This document shows positions 7,201 to 16,142 of a stretch of 64,000 nt of DNA, piece by piece. Numbering within the stretch: the stretch's first letter is position 1; the number at the start of each line of letters is the position of its first letter. The translations under genes were made by a program, and so were the position numbers. The DNA is from an uncultured Kordia sp. Its GTDB lineage: Bacteria; Bacteroidota; Bacteroidia; Flavobacteriales; Flavobacteriaceae. The DNA lies in contig NZ_CANMEZ010000001.1 in assembly GCF_947496985.1 (NCBI RefSeq), forward strand, positions 620,001-684,000, in the 5' to 3' direction. The notes under the pieces were generated by a model that did not search any database, was not told where the DNA came from, and saw nothing but the letters and a program-made list of their open reading frames with translations.

Positions 7201-9963
7201 ATGGAAAATATAAATTTATTAACCACATATCTAAATCCTAAAAAGTATGATGCTTCTAGCGGATATAGGGATATACATTATCTAATTAGAATTGATAGTG
7301 ATTTTTTGGATGAAGAACAGTTTTCTTTTTCAAAAAATGTTACTAAAATTCTTAGATATGGTTCTCCAATAGCTGAAGATTTAGCAGGAGGTTTTCTTCC
7401 TGTAAATATTCAATATCCTCTTGTTGTTACTAGAAACGGCGATGAAGTTGAATATTACTTCAAAAGAATACGAAATGGCATAACTACTTATGTAAGTTTA
7501 GAAGATGCTTTATTACCTAATACCAATGAAAGTCATTTTCTACCATATAATGATTTGACTTTTATCCCTATTGCATTACAGCATTTGCATTATTATCATC
7601 CTGAGCAACAAAAAATATATTCTGTAGAGATTGCAATGCCTGAAATTAGAGTTTTTGGTCATAAAGCAATGGATTACAACCCTAAAGATTTGGGAGGACT
7701 TACTAATGGAGAATACGAGTTAGATTATAAAAATGCTTCGGGTTACACAAACGCTGTTTCAGATCAAATATTAGGTATGCTAGAGCAAGGTAGCAAAGCC
7801 AATCTACTTAGAAAAATAAATATCAATCTATATGAACAAGCCGCAAAAATATATTGGTATCCAAAAATTGTTGTTGAGCAGGGAAAAATAGCCTTGTATT
7901 ATGAATATCATAGAATTCTAAATGATGATTTTGAAATTCCTTTTACAGATGGACGTTTTCAACATGCAATAAAGCTCACATTTAACCATATAGAAGGCTT
8001 CCTCGCCTTTATGGAACTTACTTATTTTAGAAATGGTGTATCTCCATTAGATCTTTGGGAAGGTTCAGGTTTTAGAAAAAGAGATTGTTTTAAAAAATAT
8101 ATAGAAATTGTTACTAAAGAACTTGAAAACAGAGTTAACAATTTTAAGTCAAAATTCTCTATCACAGGCATACTGGCTATCATCTATTATATCCCATTAG
8201 ACTTCTTTATCAAAGAACAAAACTTATTTAGACAGCAAAAGGATAGAAATACAATATTAGGAGAACAGTTTATTTGGTTTGCCATTGATAGTGTTCTAAA
8301 AATACCTATCACAAATATTACGGTGAATGTAGAAGATATTACATTAAAACTCTTTGAAATCTTACAATTTATTCAACAATATAAGAACACAGAGAATAAA
8401 CAAAAAAACGATTATTTATTAGATCAATTACTTTCTAAAACATTTGAAGGAAAAAGTTATCTACTTAATTTCTACCATAAAATGAACACAAATAATTTCG
8501 TTCGTTACAACCATTTTATATATAAAATATGGAGAAAGAGTTCTTATTTCAAACGTGATCATGAAGTATATAAAAACTCTTCGTATTTCACTAAGCTAAC
8601 AGACAAAGATCAAAAGGAAAAGAAAAAACCTTGGAAAATGCTCCCTTATACTGCTGATAAAACAATTGGTTTTTACACCAGCAATATAGATGCAGAATTT
8701 GATGAAAATGATAATATCGTATTCACTCCTGATGCGCACTGGTTTAGTGATATTTTTACACTTTTTTATGGTGAAAAAGCAAGAGGCATACGAGCATATA
8801 TAGAAGGTGATTGGCAAATTACGTATCATCCGTTGTATCCTGTGTCTTTGCCAAATCCTTCCGACAAAGATGCAATACGTTTACAAAAAATATCACCTGC
8901 ACTTTTAATTAAAGCTAGTGAAGATAAAGGCTTTTGGAACAATGTAGGTACTGCTGCTTCGTATACATTTGACATACTTACATCGCTTTCAGGATTTGGA
9001 AACCTAGCAAAATTTAGACATTTAGCGCGACTGGCAGATGCTGCTGGTTATGTTAAAAATGGTATCCGACTCAAAAATACATTTTATGTATATAAAGCCG
9101 CCAAAGGCGCTGCTGCTGCCATTGAAATTTCTAGTGGAACCATCAATATTTTGTTAAAAATAACAGGATTGGAAGATACAGAGTTTGGCAAAGCGTTGAC
9201 AAACTTTCTATTTTGGTTAGAAATGCTTACTTTATCTGTAGATCTTACAGATGCAATTTCTGGCGGCTTAAAACTCAATGCTAAAATTATATCTAAAGAA
9301 TCTGATCTGTTAGCTAAAAAACTTGATGAGTTGGTTGCCGCTAAGCAAATTGATGAAGCGGATAGGGCAAGGGTGATTAAGGAAGTTGAGGAAATTGGTG
9401 GAGTTAGGTATAAAATTGATAATTTTATTGCTCGAAATCCAAAAAGAAAAATTGGAGCAATTAGAAAAAATGATATTCTCAAAGAGCTAAAAACTACAAT
9501 ATCTGGTGAAAAAGTTGCACTAGCTATACAAAAGAAAGAAATAAAGTTAATTAGGTTAGATGAAGAAGAATTCTATAAAACAATTAAAAAACCTAGTGAA
9601 ACCATTGAAAGTTTAAAAAAAGATAAAGTTGTTGCTTCTCAAATAAAAGATAAAATATACATTAGAAATGATTCCCCAGTAAATAAGGCTTTTGGTGAAA
9701 TTGTGCATGAAGGACAGCATGCTCTTGATGAATTAGCTGGCTTATTTGATGATTCTGTAGCATTAAGACAACAAACTAGTCAAATTACACATGATGGCAT
9801 TTCTATGAAATCCTATGTAGATAAAATGACAGACGGACAAGTAATTGAATTAAGAGCTAGAATTGCAGAACGCGAATTTTTACTTGAAGCTAAAGTAGCA
9901 TTAGATGAGAATTATAACTCTGTAGCTGCAATGGTTAGCTTCATTTTAAAAGAATACAAATAA
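7201..9963 (+). CDS. Large polymorphic-toxin-like protein with C-terminal HExxH domain
   Basis: A 920-aa protein without signal peptide, followed 15 bases later by a small probable immunity gene. Residues 1-560 are an unrecognised, aromatic-rich region. Residues about 575-740 are alanine/leucine-rich helices (KAAKGAAAAIEISSG), like the pre-toxin linkers of polymorphic toxins. The last 160 residues contain EIVHEGQHALDELAG with a zincin-type HExxH at H836-E837-G838-Q839-H840, and a downstream helix VIELRARIAEREF that could supply a third ligand. I infer a metallopeptidase toxin used against competitors. Delivery route is unclear: no VgrG, PAAR, Rhs or T9SS signal is visible. It could instead be an intracellular protein. 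Confidence 0.65.
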   Translation: MENINLLTTYLNPKKYDASSGYRDIHYLIRIDSDFLDEEQFSFSKNVTKILRYGSPIAEDLAGGFLPVNIQYPLVVTRNGDEVEYYFKRIRNGITTYVSLEDALLPNTNESHFLPYNDLTFIPIALQHLHYYHPEQQKIYSVEIAMPEIRVFGHKAMDYNPKDLGGLTNGEYELDYKNASGYTNAVSDQILGMLEQGSKANLLRKININLYEQAAKIYWYPKIVVEQGKIALYYEYHRILNDDFEIPFTDGRFQHAIKLTFNHIEGFLAFMELTYFRNGVSPLDLWEGSGFRKRDCFKKYIEIVTKELENRVNNFKSKFSITGILAIIYYIPLDFFIKEQNLFRQQKDRNTILGEQFIWFAIDSVLKIPITNITVNVEDITLKLFEILQFIQQYKNTENKQKNDYLLDQLLSKTFEGKSYLLNFYHKMNTNNFVRYNHFIYKIWRKSSYFKRDHEVYKNSSYFTKLTDKDQKEKKKPWKMLPYTADKTIGFYTSNIDAEFDENDNIVFTPDAHWFSDIFTLFYGEKARGIRAYIEGDWQITYHPLYPVSLPNPSDKDAIRLQKISPALLIKASEDKGFWNNVGTAASYTFDILTSLSGFGNLAKFRHLARLADAAGYVKNGIRLKNTFYVYKAAKGAAAAIEISSGTINILLKITGLEDTEFGKALTNFLFWLEMLTLSVDLTDAISGGLKLNAKIISKESDLLAKKLDELVAAKQIDEADRARVIKEVEEIGGVRYKIDNFIARNPKRKIGAIRKNDILKELKTTISGEKVALAIQKKEIKLIRLDEEEFYKTIKKPSETIESLKKDKVVASQIKDKIYIRNDSPVNKAFGEIVHEGQHALDELAGLFDDSVALRQQTSQITHDGISMKSYVDKMTDGQVIELRARIAEREFLLEAKVALDENYNSVAAMVSFILKEYK

Positions 9964-9978
9964 TTAAAACAATAAATT

Positions 9979-10404
9979 ATGGACTTAAAGATTCAAAAAT
10001 TACTAACTGATATGATTGATAACTTTGATTATAGAGTAGTGGCAAAACCTGATAACTCTTTAATAAGAGCTAAAAAAGAAATAGAGATAAGTGTGGTTAA
10101 TAGTCGAGTTGTGGCTTTATTTGGCTGGATAGATCCAAGAGAACATAACCTTCCAGATTTTAACCCTAATAAGTATGTAATTTACGAAAGAGATTTTATG
10201 TCGCAAGAAGTTTTTGAAGAGGTCTCTGGAGAATTTAAACTGGTATTTGAAAAAATACCAGAGCTAAACTATATTTTCAAGTTAAAGGAAGAACATGTAG
10301 AATTTAATTCGTCATTGAGTAAAAATGATATTGAAGAAATTTACGAATTTGTGAAGACAAACTACAATGTCCCTATAAGGGATTTTCAAAGGAGAACTAG
10401 GTAA
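9979..10404 (+). CDS. Probable immunity protein for the HExxH toxin
   Basis: A 141-aa acidic cytosolic protein starting 15 bases after the toxin-like gene. It has no signal or membrane segment, and mixed alpha/beta character (IEISVVNSRVVALFGWIDP, then helices with many Glu/Lys). Small size, position directly behind a C-terminal toxin domain and lack of enzymatic motifs are the usual signs of an immunity gene. I do not recognise its family, so the assignment depends on context. Confidence 0.6.
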   Translation: MDLKIQKLLTDMIDNFDYRVVAKPDNSLIRAKKEIEISVVNSRVVALFGWIDPREHNLPDFNPNKYVIYERDFMSQEVFEEVSGEFKLVFEKIPELNYIFKLKEEHVEFNSSLSKNDIEEIYEFVKTNYNVPIRDFQRRTR

Positions 10405-10517
10405 ATGGACAAAAAACATTTTAAAACTACTTAATAACGTGTCTCAAAGATAAAATGAAGCTTGGAAAGCTAGAAAAAGATGAAGATGGTTTTTGGGATA
10501 TTGTGAATTTTAAATAA
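10376..10517 (+). pseudogene. Decayed toxin/immunity cassette fragment
   Basis: In a frame overlapping the end of the immunity gene one reads GELGKWTKNILKLLNNVSQR, then a stop, then NEAWKA. A shift of frame continues as LEKDEDGFWDIVNFK and a stop. Joined with one indel and one stop repaired, this looks like the tail of a soluble toxin domain (AWKALEKDEDGFWD). Polymorphic toxin loci often keep such orphan tails. No intact gene is present. This is reconstruction by eye and may be coincidence. Confidence 0.3.
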
Positions 10518-10529
10518 ATATGAAAAACT

Positions 10530-10566
10530 AAAACCCACTCAACCATAAAAGTTAAGTGGGTTTTTA
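10530..10566. terminator. Bidirectional terminator between toxin locus and sulP-type gene
   Basis: AAAACCCACT...AAC pairs with GTT...AGTGGGTTTTT around a short loop, with A and T runs on the two sides. It separates convergent genes and could end transcription from both. Confidence 0.75.
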
Positions 10567-10589
10567 GTATATATTATATGTGATTCTTA

Positions 10590-12530
10590 CTAAACCGTAT
10601 CTTCTACATTTTCCTTAACCCATAGTAAGCAATCTTCAAAGGTTTTGAAACAATCTTCTTCCGGGATTAAATCTGGAATGATATCAATACGCTCCATCAT
10701 ATATCGTGGCTGTTTCGGAATATCTACAAACAGTACTTTTCGGTCGTCGCTTTTTAAATCAACTAAGATGTCTTCTAAAGCATATAATCCTGACTGATCA
10801 ATGTATTGCATTCTTCCCATACGTATGATCACCGTACGTGCTGTATCAGGCAATTGCTTTGCTAATGCTTGAATTTCACTTGTAGAACCAAAGAATAATG
10901 GTCCTTTTATGTGTTTGATAAATACTTCTTCTTTTAAGTTTTCTGGAAAATCAATTTCATCATCCCAAGCTTCTTCACGCAAAGTTTTAATATCCGAACC
11001 TCTTGCCGTAATATCTCCAATTTTTTTCATAAACATTAATGAAGCAATCACCAATCCAATTCCTACGGCGTAGATTAAATCCCAAAATGTAGATAATCCA
11101 AGTACAATTAACATAATTAATACTTCTGAACTTAATCGTATTGGTCCTAACTTCATGTCTTTTGGTAAACTCGGAATCGCTTTGAGTCCTTTATAATCCA
11201 TTACACCAATTCCTACTGTAATTAAGATTCCTGCCAATACGGCTGCAGGAATTTGTGAAGCCACAGGTCCAAGTGCTAAAAGAATGATCAATAACAACAC
11301 ACCTGCAATCATTCCTGATAAGCGTGTTTTTCCTCCAGAATTGATATTTACAACCGTACGAATAGTTGCTCCAGCTCCTGGAATTCCTCCAAAAATAGCT
11401 CCGATAGAATTTCCAATTCCTTGTCCAACTAATTCTTTGTTTGGCTTGTGTTTTGTTTTGGTCATATTATCTGCTACAACACTTGTTAATAAGGAATCAA
11501 TTGCTCCTAAAAGCGCCAAAGTTAACGCAGTAAATATGTAAGGTGTAATATCTCCGAAACTAAATTCAGTAAAGATTTCCATGCGAGGCAATGGAAAGTT
11601 TCCAGTAATTTGATCAATAGGTTTATAATCTAATCCAAATACGAATGCGATTCCCGACATAACAATTAGTGCAACCAACGTACTTGGAACGGCTTTGGTA
11701 ATCCGTTTAAAACCATAGATAATAAAAATAGTTCCCAAAGCTAAGATAACTTCTAGCAATAAGGACTTCTTCTTTTTTTCAGGAGATTCTTCAGGAACCT
11801 TTATAAAGTTATATTCTGAAGGTTTTTTTATTTCATCAAACAATTTTTCAAAAGCTCTCGGCAATACTTTCAATGCACCAATAACACCTGAAGCATTTTT
11901 CTTTGCTAGCGTTTCTGATTCTTTTTTTATGTCTTTAGGTGTAATTTCTTCCGATCTTTTTATAGTTTCCTTAAAATTTTCTAAAACTAAAATACCTTCA
12001 TCCATTTCATCTTTTAGAATACCTTCTAAAAGTACTTCTTCTGCTTGTGGCTTAAATTGATTTACATATTCTGCATCTTCTTTTGGATAATATCCAACTG
12101 CTGGTAAAATTTGCGTGATTAATATAATAACACCTATGGCTGTCATAAACCCAGAAACTACTGGATATGGAATGTATTTTATATAGGCTCCTAAGCCTAA
12201 TGCGCCAAGTCCTACTTGCATGATTCCTGCTAATAGAAAGACCGTTAAAATAGCTGGCATTGCTTTCTCTACATCTCCACCATTAGCAGCAATGATTCCT
12301 GCAATAACTACCATACTTACGGCTGTCATTGGTGCAGTTGGTCCTGAAATTTGTGTACTGGTTCCTCCAAACAATGCAGCAAAGAAACTGATAAATATAG
12401 CTCCGTATAATCCTGCACTTGGCCCTAACCCTGAAGAAACTCCGAATGCTAAGGCTAATGGCAAGGCAACTATTCCGGCTGTAATTCCTCCAAAAGCATC
12501 GCCTTTGAAATTTGAAAATAAATTTTTCAT
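10590..12530 (-). CDS. SulP family inorganic anion transporter with STAS domain
   Basis: A 646-aa inner-membrane SLC26/SulP-type transporter for an anion such as sulfate or bicarbonate; the substrate cannot be read from the sequence. The N-terminus has the family signature VALPLALAFGVSSGLGPSAG (residues 21-40), followed by about ten membrane helices. A C-terminal STAS domain (about 525-640, containing VIIRMGRMQYIDQSGLYAL) faces the cytosol. Between early helices, residues about 148-256 form a long charged insert (KDEMDEGILVLENFKETIKR), clearly longer than the loop I would expect here. It is monocistronic, with a terminator downstream. Carbonic anhydrase partners, frequent for bicarbonate SulPs, are absent. 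Confidence 0.9.
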   Translation of the reverse strand: MKNLFSNFKGDAFGGITAGIVALPLALAFGVSSGLGPSAGLYGAIFISFFAALFGGTSTQISGPTAPMTAVSMVVIAGIIAANGGDVEKAMPAILTVFLLAGIMQVGLGALGLGAYIKYIPYPVVSGFMTAIGVIILITQILPAVGYYPKEDAEYVNQFKPQAEEVLLEGILKDEMDEGILVLENFKETIKRSEEITPKDIKKESETLAKKNASGVIGALKVLPRAFEKLFDEIKKPSEYNFIKVPEESPEKKKKSLLLEVILALGTIFIIYGFKRITKAVPSTLVALIVMSGIAFVFGLDYKPIDQITGNFPLPRMEIFTEFSFGDITPYIFTALTLALLGAIDSLLTSVVADNMTKTKHKPNKELVGQGIGNSIGAIFGGIPGAGATIRTVVNINSGGKTRLSGMIAGVLLLIILLALGPVASQIPAAVLAGILITVGIGVMDYKGLKAIPSLPKDMKLGPIRLSSEVLIMLIVLGLSTFWDLIYAVGIGLVIASLMFMKKIGDITARGSDIKTLREEAWDDEIDFPENLKEEVFIKHIKGPLFFGSTSEIQALAKQLPDTARTVIIRMGRMQYIDQSGLYALEDILVDLKSDDRKVLFVDIPKQPRYMMERIDIIPDLIPEEDCFKTFEDCLLWVKENVEDTV

Positions 12531-12617
12531 GTGTTAGTCTCAGTTGTTATACATCTAAATTTTAGCTGTATATTTTTGTAATGGGATATTTTTAACGCTA
12601 AAAGTTAGCATATTTTT

Positions 12618-13379
12618 TTATAATTCATTGACATCTTCGGCAATAATCCAACCGATTTTTCCATCAATCAAACGGATTTTTTTCCAATCAGCAACGGTAT
12701 CGAGCACTTGTACTTTTGTCCCTTCATGCAATGTAAATACCACATCACTTCGTAAATTTGGCTCTGCTTTTACTGTAGTTTCTGTGGCAAATATAATAGC
12801 TGGACGATCTTTTTTCGCTTTTCCATATTGTTGATATGCAACAACAACAGTTCCTAACATACAAATCAAAGCAATAAAACTAATGAGGAAATAGATTCGT
12901 TTTTTCAAGCTTTGATATGCAAATTGATATAATAAAAACGATATAACACATACAAATCCCAAAATTATCGCAATCCAAGCCCATTGATTGTATGAAAATT
13001 TCCCCGTAATACTTCCCACAAATTTTGAGAGTTGTGTTTTTGGCAAAGGCTCAATAGCGTCAATCGTCATATTTCTGGCGAAAGCCAAGTTATTCAAAAT
13101 ATCTTCATCATTTGGCGAAAGCTGTAACGCCTTTTCAAAGTAGTACACACTTGGACCAATGACGTTGGTTTTGTAATACGCATTTGCCAAGTTGTAATAG
13201 ATTTCAGCCGAGTATTCTCCTGAATCTAAAATAGATTTGTATTGTGTAATTGCTTCCTGATAGTTTCCTTGGTTATACGCTTCGTTTGCCGAATTGAATA
13301 CCGTTGAATTTTCTTGTCCAAATGCTAGTGTAAGACTAGAAATGAACACGAGAAGTATATATGTTATCTTGATTTTCAT
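12618..13379 (-). CDS. batE: BatE-like TPR and SH3 protein
   Basis: Last gene of the Bat operon. It has a signal peptide (ending near TLAFG, residue 21), about two TPR units at residues 25-95 (NSANEAYNQGNYQEAITQYK), two membrane helices near 132-150 and 162-182, and a C-terminal bacterial SH3 domain (TTVKAEPNLRSDVVFTLHEG...WIIAEDV). Bat proteins form a membrane/periplasm complex linked to oxidative-stress tolerance in Bacteroides; exact chemistry is unknown. The 253-aa length and position directly after batD support the assignment. Confidence 0.8.
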   Translation of the reverse strand: MKIKITYILLVFISSLTLAFGQENSTVFNSANEAYNQGNYQEAITQYKSILDSGEYSAEIYYNLANAYYKTNVIGPSVYYFEKALQLSPNDEDILNNLAFARNMTIDAIEPLPKTQLSKFVGSITGKFSYNQWAWIAIILGFVCVISFLLYQFAYQSLKKRIYFLISFIALICMLGTVVVAYQQYGKAKKDRPAIIFATETTVKAEPNLRSDVVFTLHEGTKVQVLDTVADWKKIRLIDGKIGWIIAEDVNEL

Positions 13380-13389
13380 TTCTTTCTAA

Positions 13390-15159
13390 TTACTTTATTT
13401 GTTTGTCAATTTGCGAAATTGTTTGTACTGCTTTTTCGTAATCTTTATTAATTGTTACGTTAGAAGCTGGCGTGTATCGTGCAAATTCGCAACTTTCTAA
13501 AAGCGTGATAAAATCACCTATTGTTTCTTCTTTTACATTACGTTGTGTAAGTAATTGATTGATTTTTTCTTTGCTGAATTCAGAAGTTTCTATACTCAGC
13601 TTTGCACGTAAATAATTATGCAATGCACGTTCTAGCACTTCATAGAATGCTTCTTTTTCTCCTAAACGTTTTTTGGCTTCTGATAGATATTTTTTTGCTA
13701 AACGATTTGCCGTTCTTGTTTTATTTCCTTGAATATCATTGTCAAACGCTCTCTTTTTTCTTCGAACAATTAAAATGATTGGAATAAAAAGGAAAGGACC
13801 AAATAACAATCCATAGAACAAGTTCGATTTAAAGAAATCTTCTGATTTTCCTGAAATTAGATTCGCATTCGTTTTTAAGAATCTGAATTGCGCACCATTG
13901 GTTGTAATCGACTGTTTTTGGGTTGTATTTTTAGCGGTACTGTTTTCAGCTGTAGCTGAATTTACAGGACCTTCAATAACATCAATGACAATTTCGTCAG
14001 AATTTAATGTTTTGTACTTTTTTGCTTTTGGATCAAAGTATGAGAACGAAATACTAGGAATAGGATATTTTCCTTTGTATTGCGGCACAACGGTGTAACT
14101 ATCGGAAATTCGCCCTTGCATTCCACTGATTCGAGTAGAAACTCTTTCTGTAAATTCAGGATCGTACACTTCTAATGAACTTGGCAAGTTTAGCTTTGGC
14201 AATTCAAATAGTTTTAAATTTCCTTTTCCTGCAACTTCCACTTTTGCCTGCAATGATTCTGTAGCGTTTAGGGAGCTTTTACTTGTAGTTACTACAAATT
14301 CAAAATCACCAACAGCGCCTCCAAAATCAGCTGGTTTCCCGGCTTCAGGCAATGCTTGAACATTTACCGTTCGGCGTGTAGATGAAATTGTTTTATGCAC
14401 TTTTTCATATTGTCTTCCAAAGACTGTTCTTCTTCGTGTAGGCACAGATACTTGCACATCAATTGAGAATGGTTCTATGATTTGTTTTCCTGTTTTTTGC
14501 GGATATAGCACAAAACGTTTTAAAACTACATAAGAATATTGTTCTCCTTTGTACGTTCCGCTTTCAGCTTTGATGCGTGTTTCAATATTTTGACTCCAAA
14601 AGTTATTAAATTTTGGTTTTCCTAGTTCTCTGTAATCACTTACGTTGATTCCTGGTTTTACATATAATTTGTATGTAACCGTTACAGGCTCATTTAAGTA
14701 TGGTTTTCCATTAGAAATTTCAGTAACTAAGTGCAATCCTTCCGAAATTACATAATCAGAATTGCTTCCATCTTTTGGTTTTGCAACCGCTTTTGTTACT
14801 TGAACAGATACAGGCTGTGTTTTATAAATTTGCCCATCAATTTCTACCTTTGCTTGTTTGATGGTAAATTTCCCTTCAGCTGTTGGCTGTAAGAAGTATG
14901 TGTATGTTTTTGAGAATGATTTTTGCCCATTATTCCATACATGATTCATGGATTGTATTGGACCTGCGGTGATACGAAACCCGTTGAATTTTGGCGCCGT
15001 AAAGTTGTCTCCATCTCTGTCCATTTCAAAGTCTACACGTAAACGCTCGTTAACGCCTAGCTTCTTTTTACTCACTTTGGTTTCAAACGTAACCTGAGCC
15101 GACAAGAAACTTGCGAATAGCAAGCAAATAAATGTAACTATGTATGTTTTTGTTTTCAT
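13390..15159 (-). CDS. batD: BatD family protein
   Basis: A 589-aa protein with a cleavable signal peptide (ending FLSAQ, about residue 21), a long periplasmic region of Ig-like beta domains, and one membrane helix near residue 445 (FYGLLFGPFLFIPIILIVRR). A cytosolic helical tail with a conserved aromatic/leucine pattern (ALHNYLRAKLSIETSEFSKE) follows. This matches the BatD architecture of Bacteroidota aerotolerance operons. It lies between a TPR gene and batE on one strand. Confidence 0.86.
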   Translation of the reverse strand: MKTKTYIVTFICLLFASFLSAQVTFETKVSKKKLGVNERLRVDFEMDRDGDNFTAPKFNGFRITAGPIQSMNHVWNNGQKSFSKTYTYFLQPTAEGKFTIKQAKVEIDGQIYKTQPVSVQVTKAVAKPKDGSNSDYVISEGLHLVTEISNGKPYLNEPVTVTYKLYVKPGINVSDYRELGKPKFNNFWSQNIETRIKAESGTYKGEQYSYVVLKRFVLYPQKTGKQIIEPFSIDVQVSVPTRRRTVFGRQYEKVHKTISSTRRTVNVQALPEAGKPADFGGAVGDFEFVVTTSKSSLNATESLQAKVEVAGKGNLKLFELPKLNLPSSLEVYDPEFTERVSTRISGMQGRISDSYTVVPQYKGKYPIPSISFSYFDPKAKKYKTLNSDEIVIDVIEGPVNSATAENSTAKNTTQKQSITTNGAQFRFLKTNANLISGKSEDFFKSNLFYGLLFGPFLFIPIILIVRRKKRAFDNDIQGNKTRTANRLAKKYLSEAKKRLGEKEAFYEVLERALHNYLRAKLSIETSEFSKEKINQLLTQRNVKEETIGDFITLLESCEFARYTPASNVTINKDYEKAVQTISQIDKQIK

Positions 15160-15200
15160 GTATTGTAACGAATTTTTCTCCGTTTATATATAGTGACCGA

Positions 15201-16055
15201 TTACCAATCTTTTTCAGCTTTCACTTTGATCACTTTTCCTTTTTTCTCATTCAGCTTATCCTGCGTTTTCTTTTCAGCATTGTTCATGGCTTGCAGTAAG
15301 CTTTTTATTTGTTGTGGCGACAATTGATTTGGTTTTGGCTGCTGTTGCTGTTTTTTATCGTCTTTTTGATCAGCATTTTCCTTATCGTTTTTATTGTCCT
15401 TTTTGTTCTTCTCTTTTTCTTTATCGCCTTCTCCGTCTTTGTCTTTGTCGTCTTTTCCTCCTTTATCTTTCTCTTTATCTCCTTCGTCTTCGTTTTTATC
15501 CTTATTATCTTTTTTGTCGTCCTGATCTTTTTTGTTTTCGTCTTCCTCTTTTTGATCTTTTTTGTCTTTGTCTTCTTTATCTTGATCGTCTTTCGGAGGA
15601 TTTTTCTCTAACATATCTTTGGCTAAAGCCAGATTGTAACGCGTTTCATCATCAGTTGGATTGTTACGAAGTGCATTTTTATATGCTGCAACCGCTTTTT
15701 CGTATTCTTTATTTTTCATGAAGATATTCCCCATATTGTGATACGCGCTGTGTTTTTCAGCTTTTGTCAAAGCAACTTCAGAAGCTTGCTTATATCTATT
15801 GAAAGCTTCCGTATAGCTTTCATTATTATAATATGCATTACCTAAGTTGTACTTTGCCGTTGCATTTTCAGAGTCTTTTGAAATTGCTTTTCTGTATTCC
15901 GCTTCAGCGTCCGAAAAACTATTTTCTTGCAATGCTTTGTTTGCTTTGTATGTAAATCGATTTGATTCTTGCTTGATTTCTTCCGCTTCTTTGTTTTGCG
16001 CAAATGCAACCGAAACTGCAAAGAGTAGAATAAATATGTTTTTTAAGTGTTTCAT
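15201..16055 (-). CDS. batC: BatC-like TPR protein with Lys/Asp-rich linker
   Basis: A 284-aa exported protein: signal peptide (MKHLKNIFILLFAVSVAFAQ), then three or four TPR repeats (residues about 28-150) containing NATAKYNLGNAYYNNESYTE. A striking low-complexity region of alternating Asp/Glu/Lys fills residues about 155-250. The C-terminus is a conserved-looking segment, NQLSPQQIKSLLQAMNNAEK. TPRs probably hold Bat complex partners. Open frames on the opposite strand here, rich in Phe/Leu/Val, are mirror images of the charged linker and not genes. Confidence 0.8.
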   Translation of the reverse strand: MKHLKNIFILLFAVSVAFAQNKEAEEIKQESNRFTYKANKALQENSFSDAEAEYRKAISKDSENATAKYNLGNAYYNNESYTEAFNRYKQASEVALTKAEKHSAYHNMGNIFMKNKEYEKAVAAYKNALRNNPTDDETRYNLALAKDMLEKNPPKDDQDKEDKDKKDQKEEDENKKDQDDKKDNKDKNEDEGDKEKDKGGKDDKDKDGEGDKEKEKNKKDNKNDKENADQKDDKKQQQQPKPNQLSPQQIKSLLQAMNNAEKKTQDKLNEKKGKVIKVKAEKDW

Positions 16056-16142
16056 CTGTTAATACTTCATTGTTTTGTTAAGGTCAGAGGAATTAGCCAA
16101 TAGTCATTTAAGTTGATATCAACTTAATTGTGATGGCTCATT

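Noticed and set aside
9084-9482. 132-codon minus-strand frame inside the toxin-like gene
   Set aside because: Antisense to the Ala/Leu-rich linker; no independent support.
15309-15721. Long hydrophobic open frames on the plus strand opposite batC, rich in Phe, Leu and Val
   Set aside because: They are the reverse complement of the Asp/Glu/Lys-rich linker of the BatC-like protein; no start context or family.
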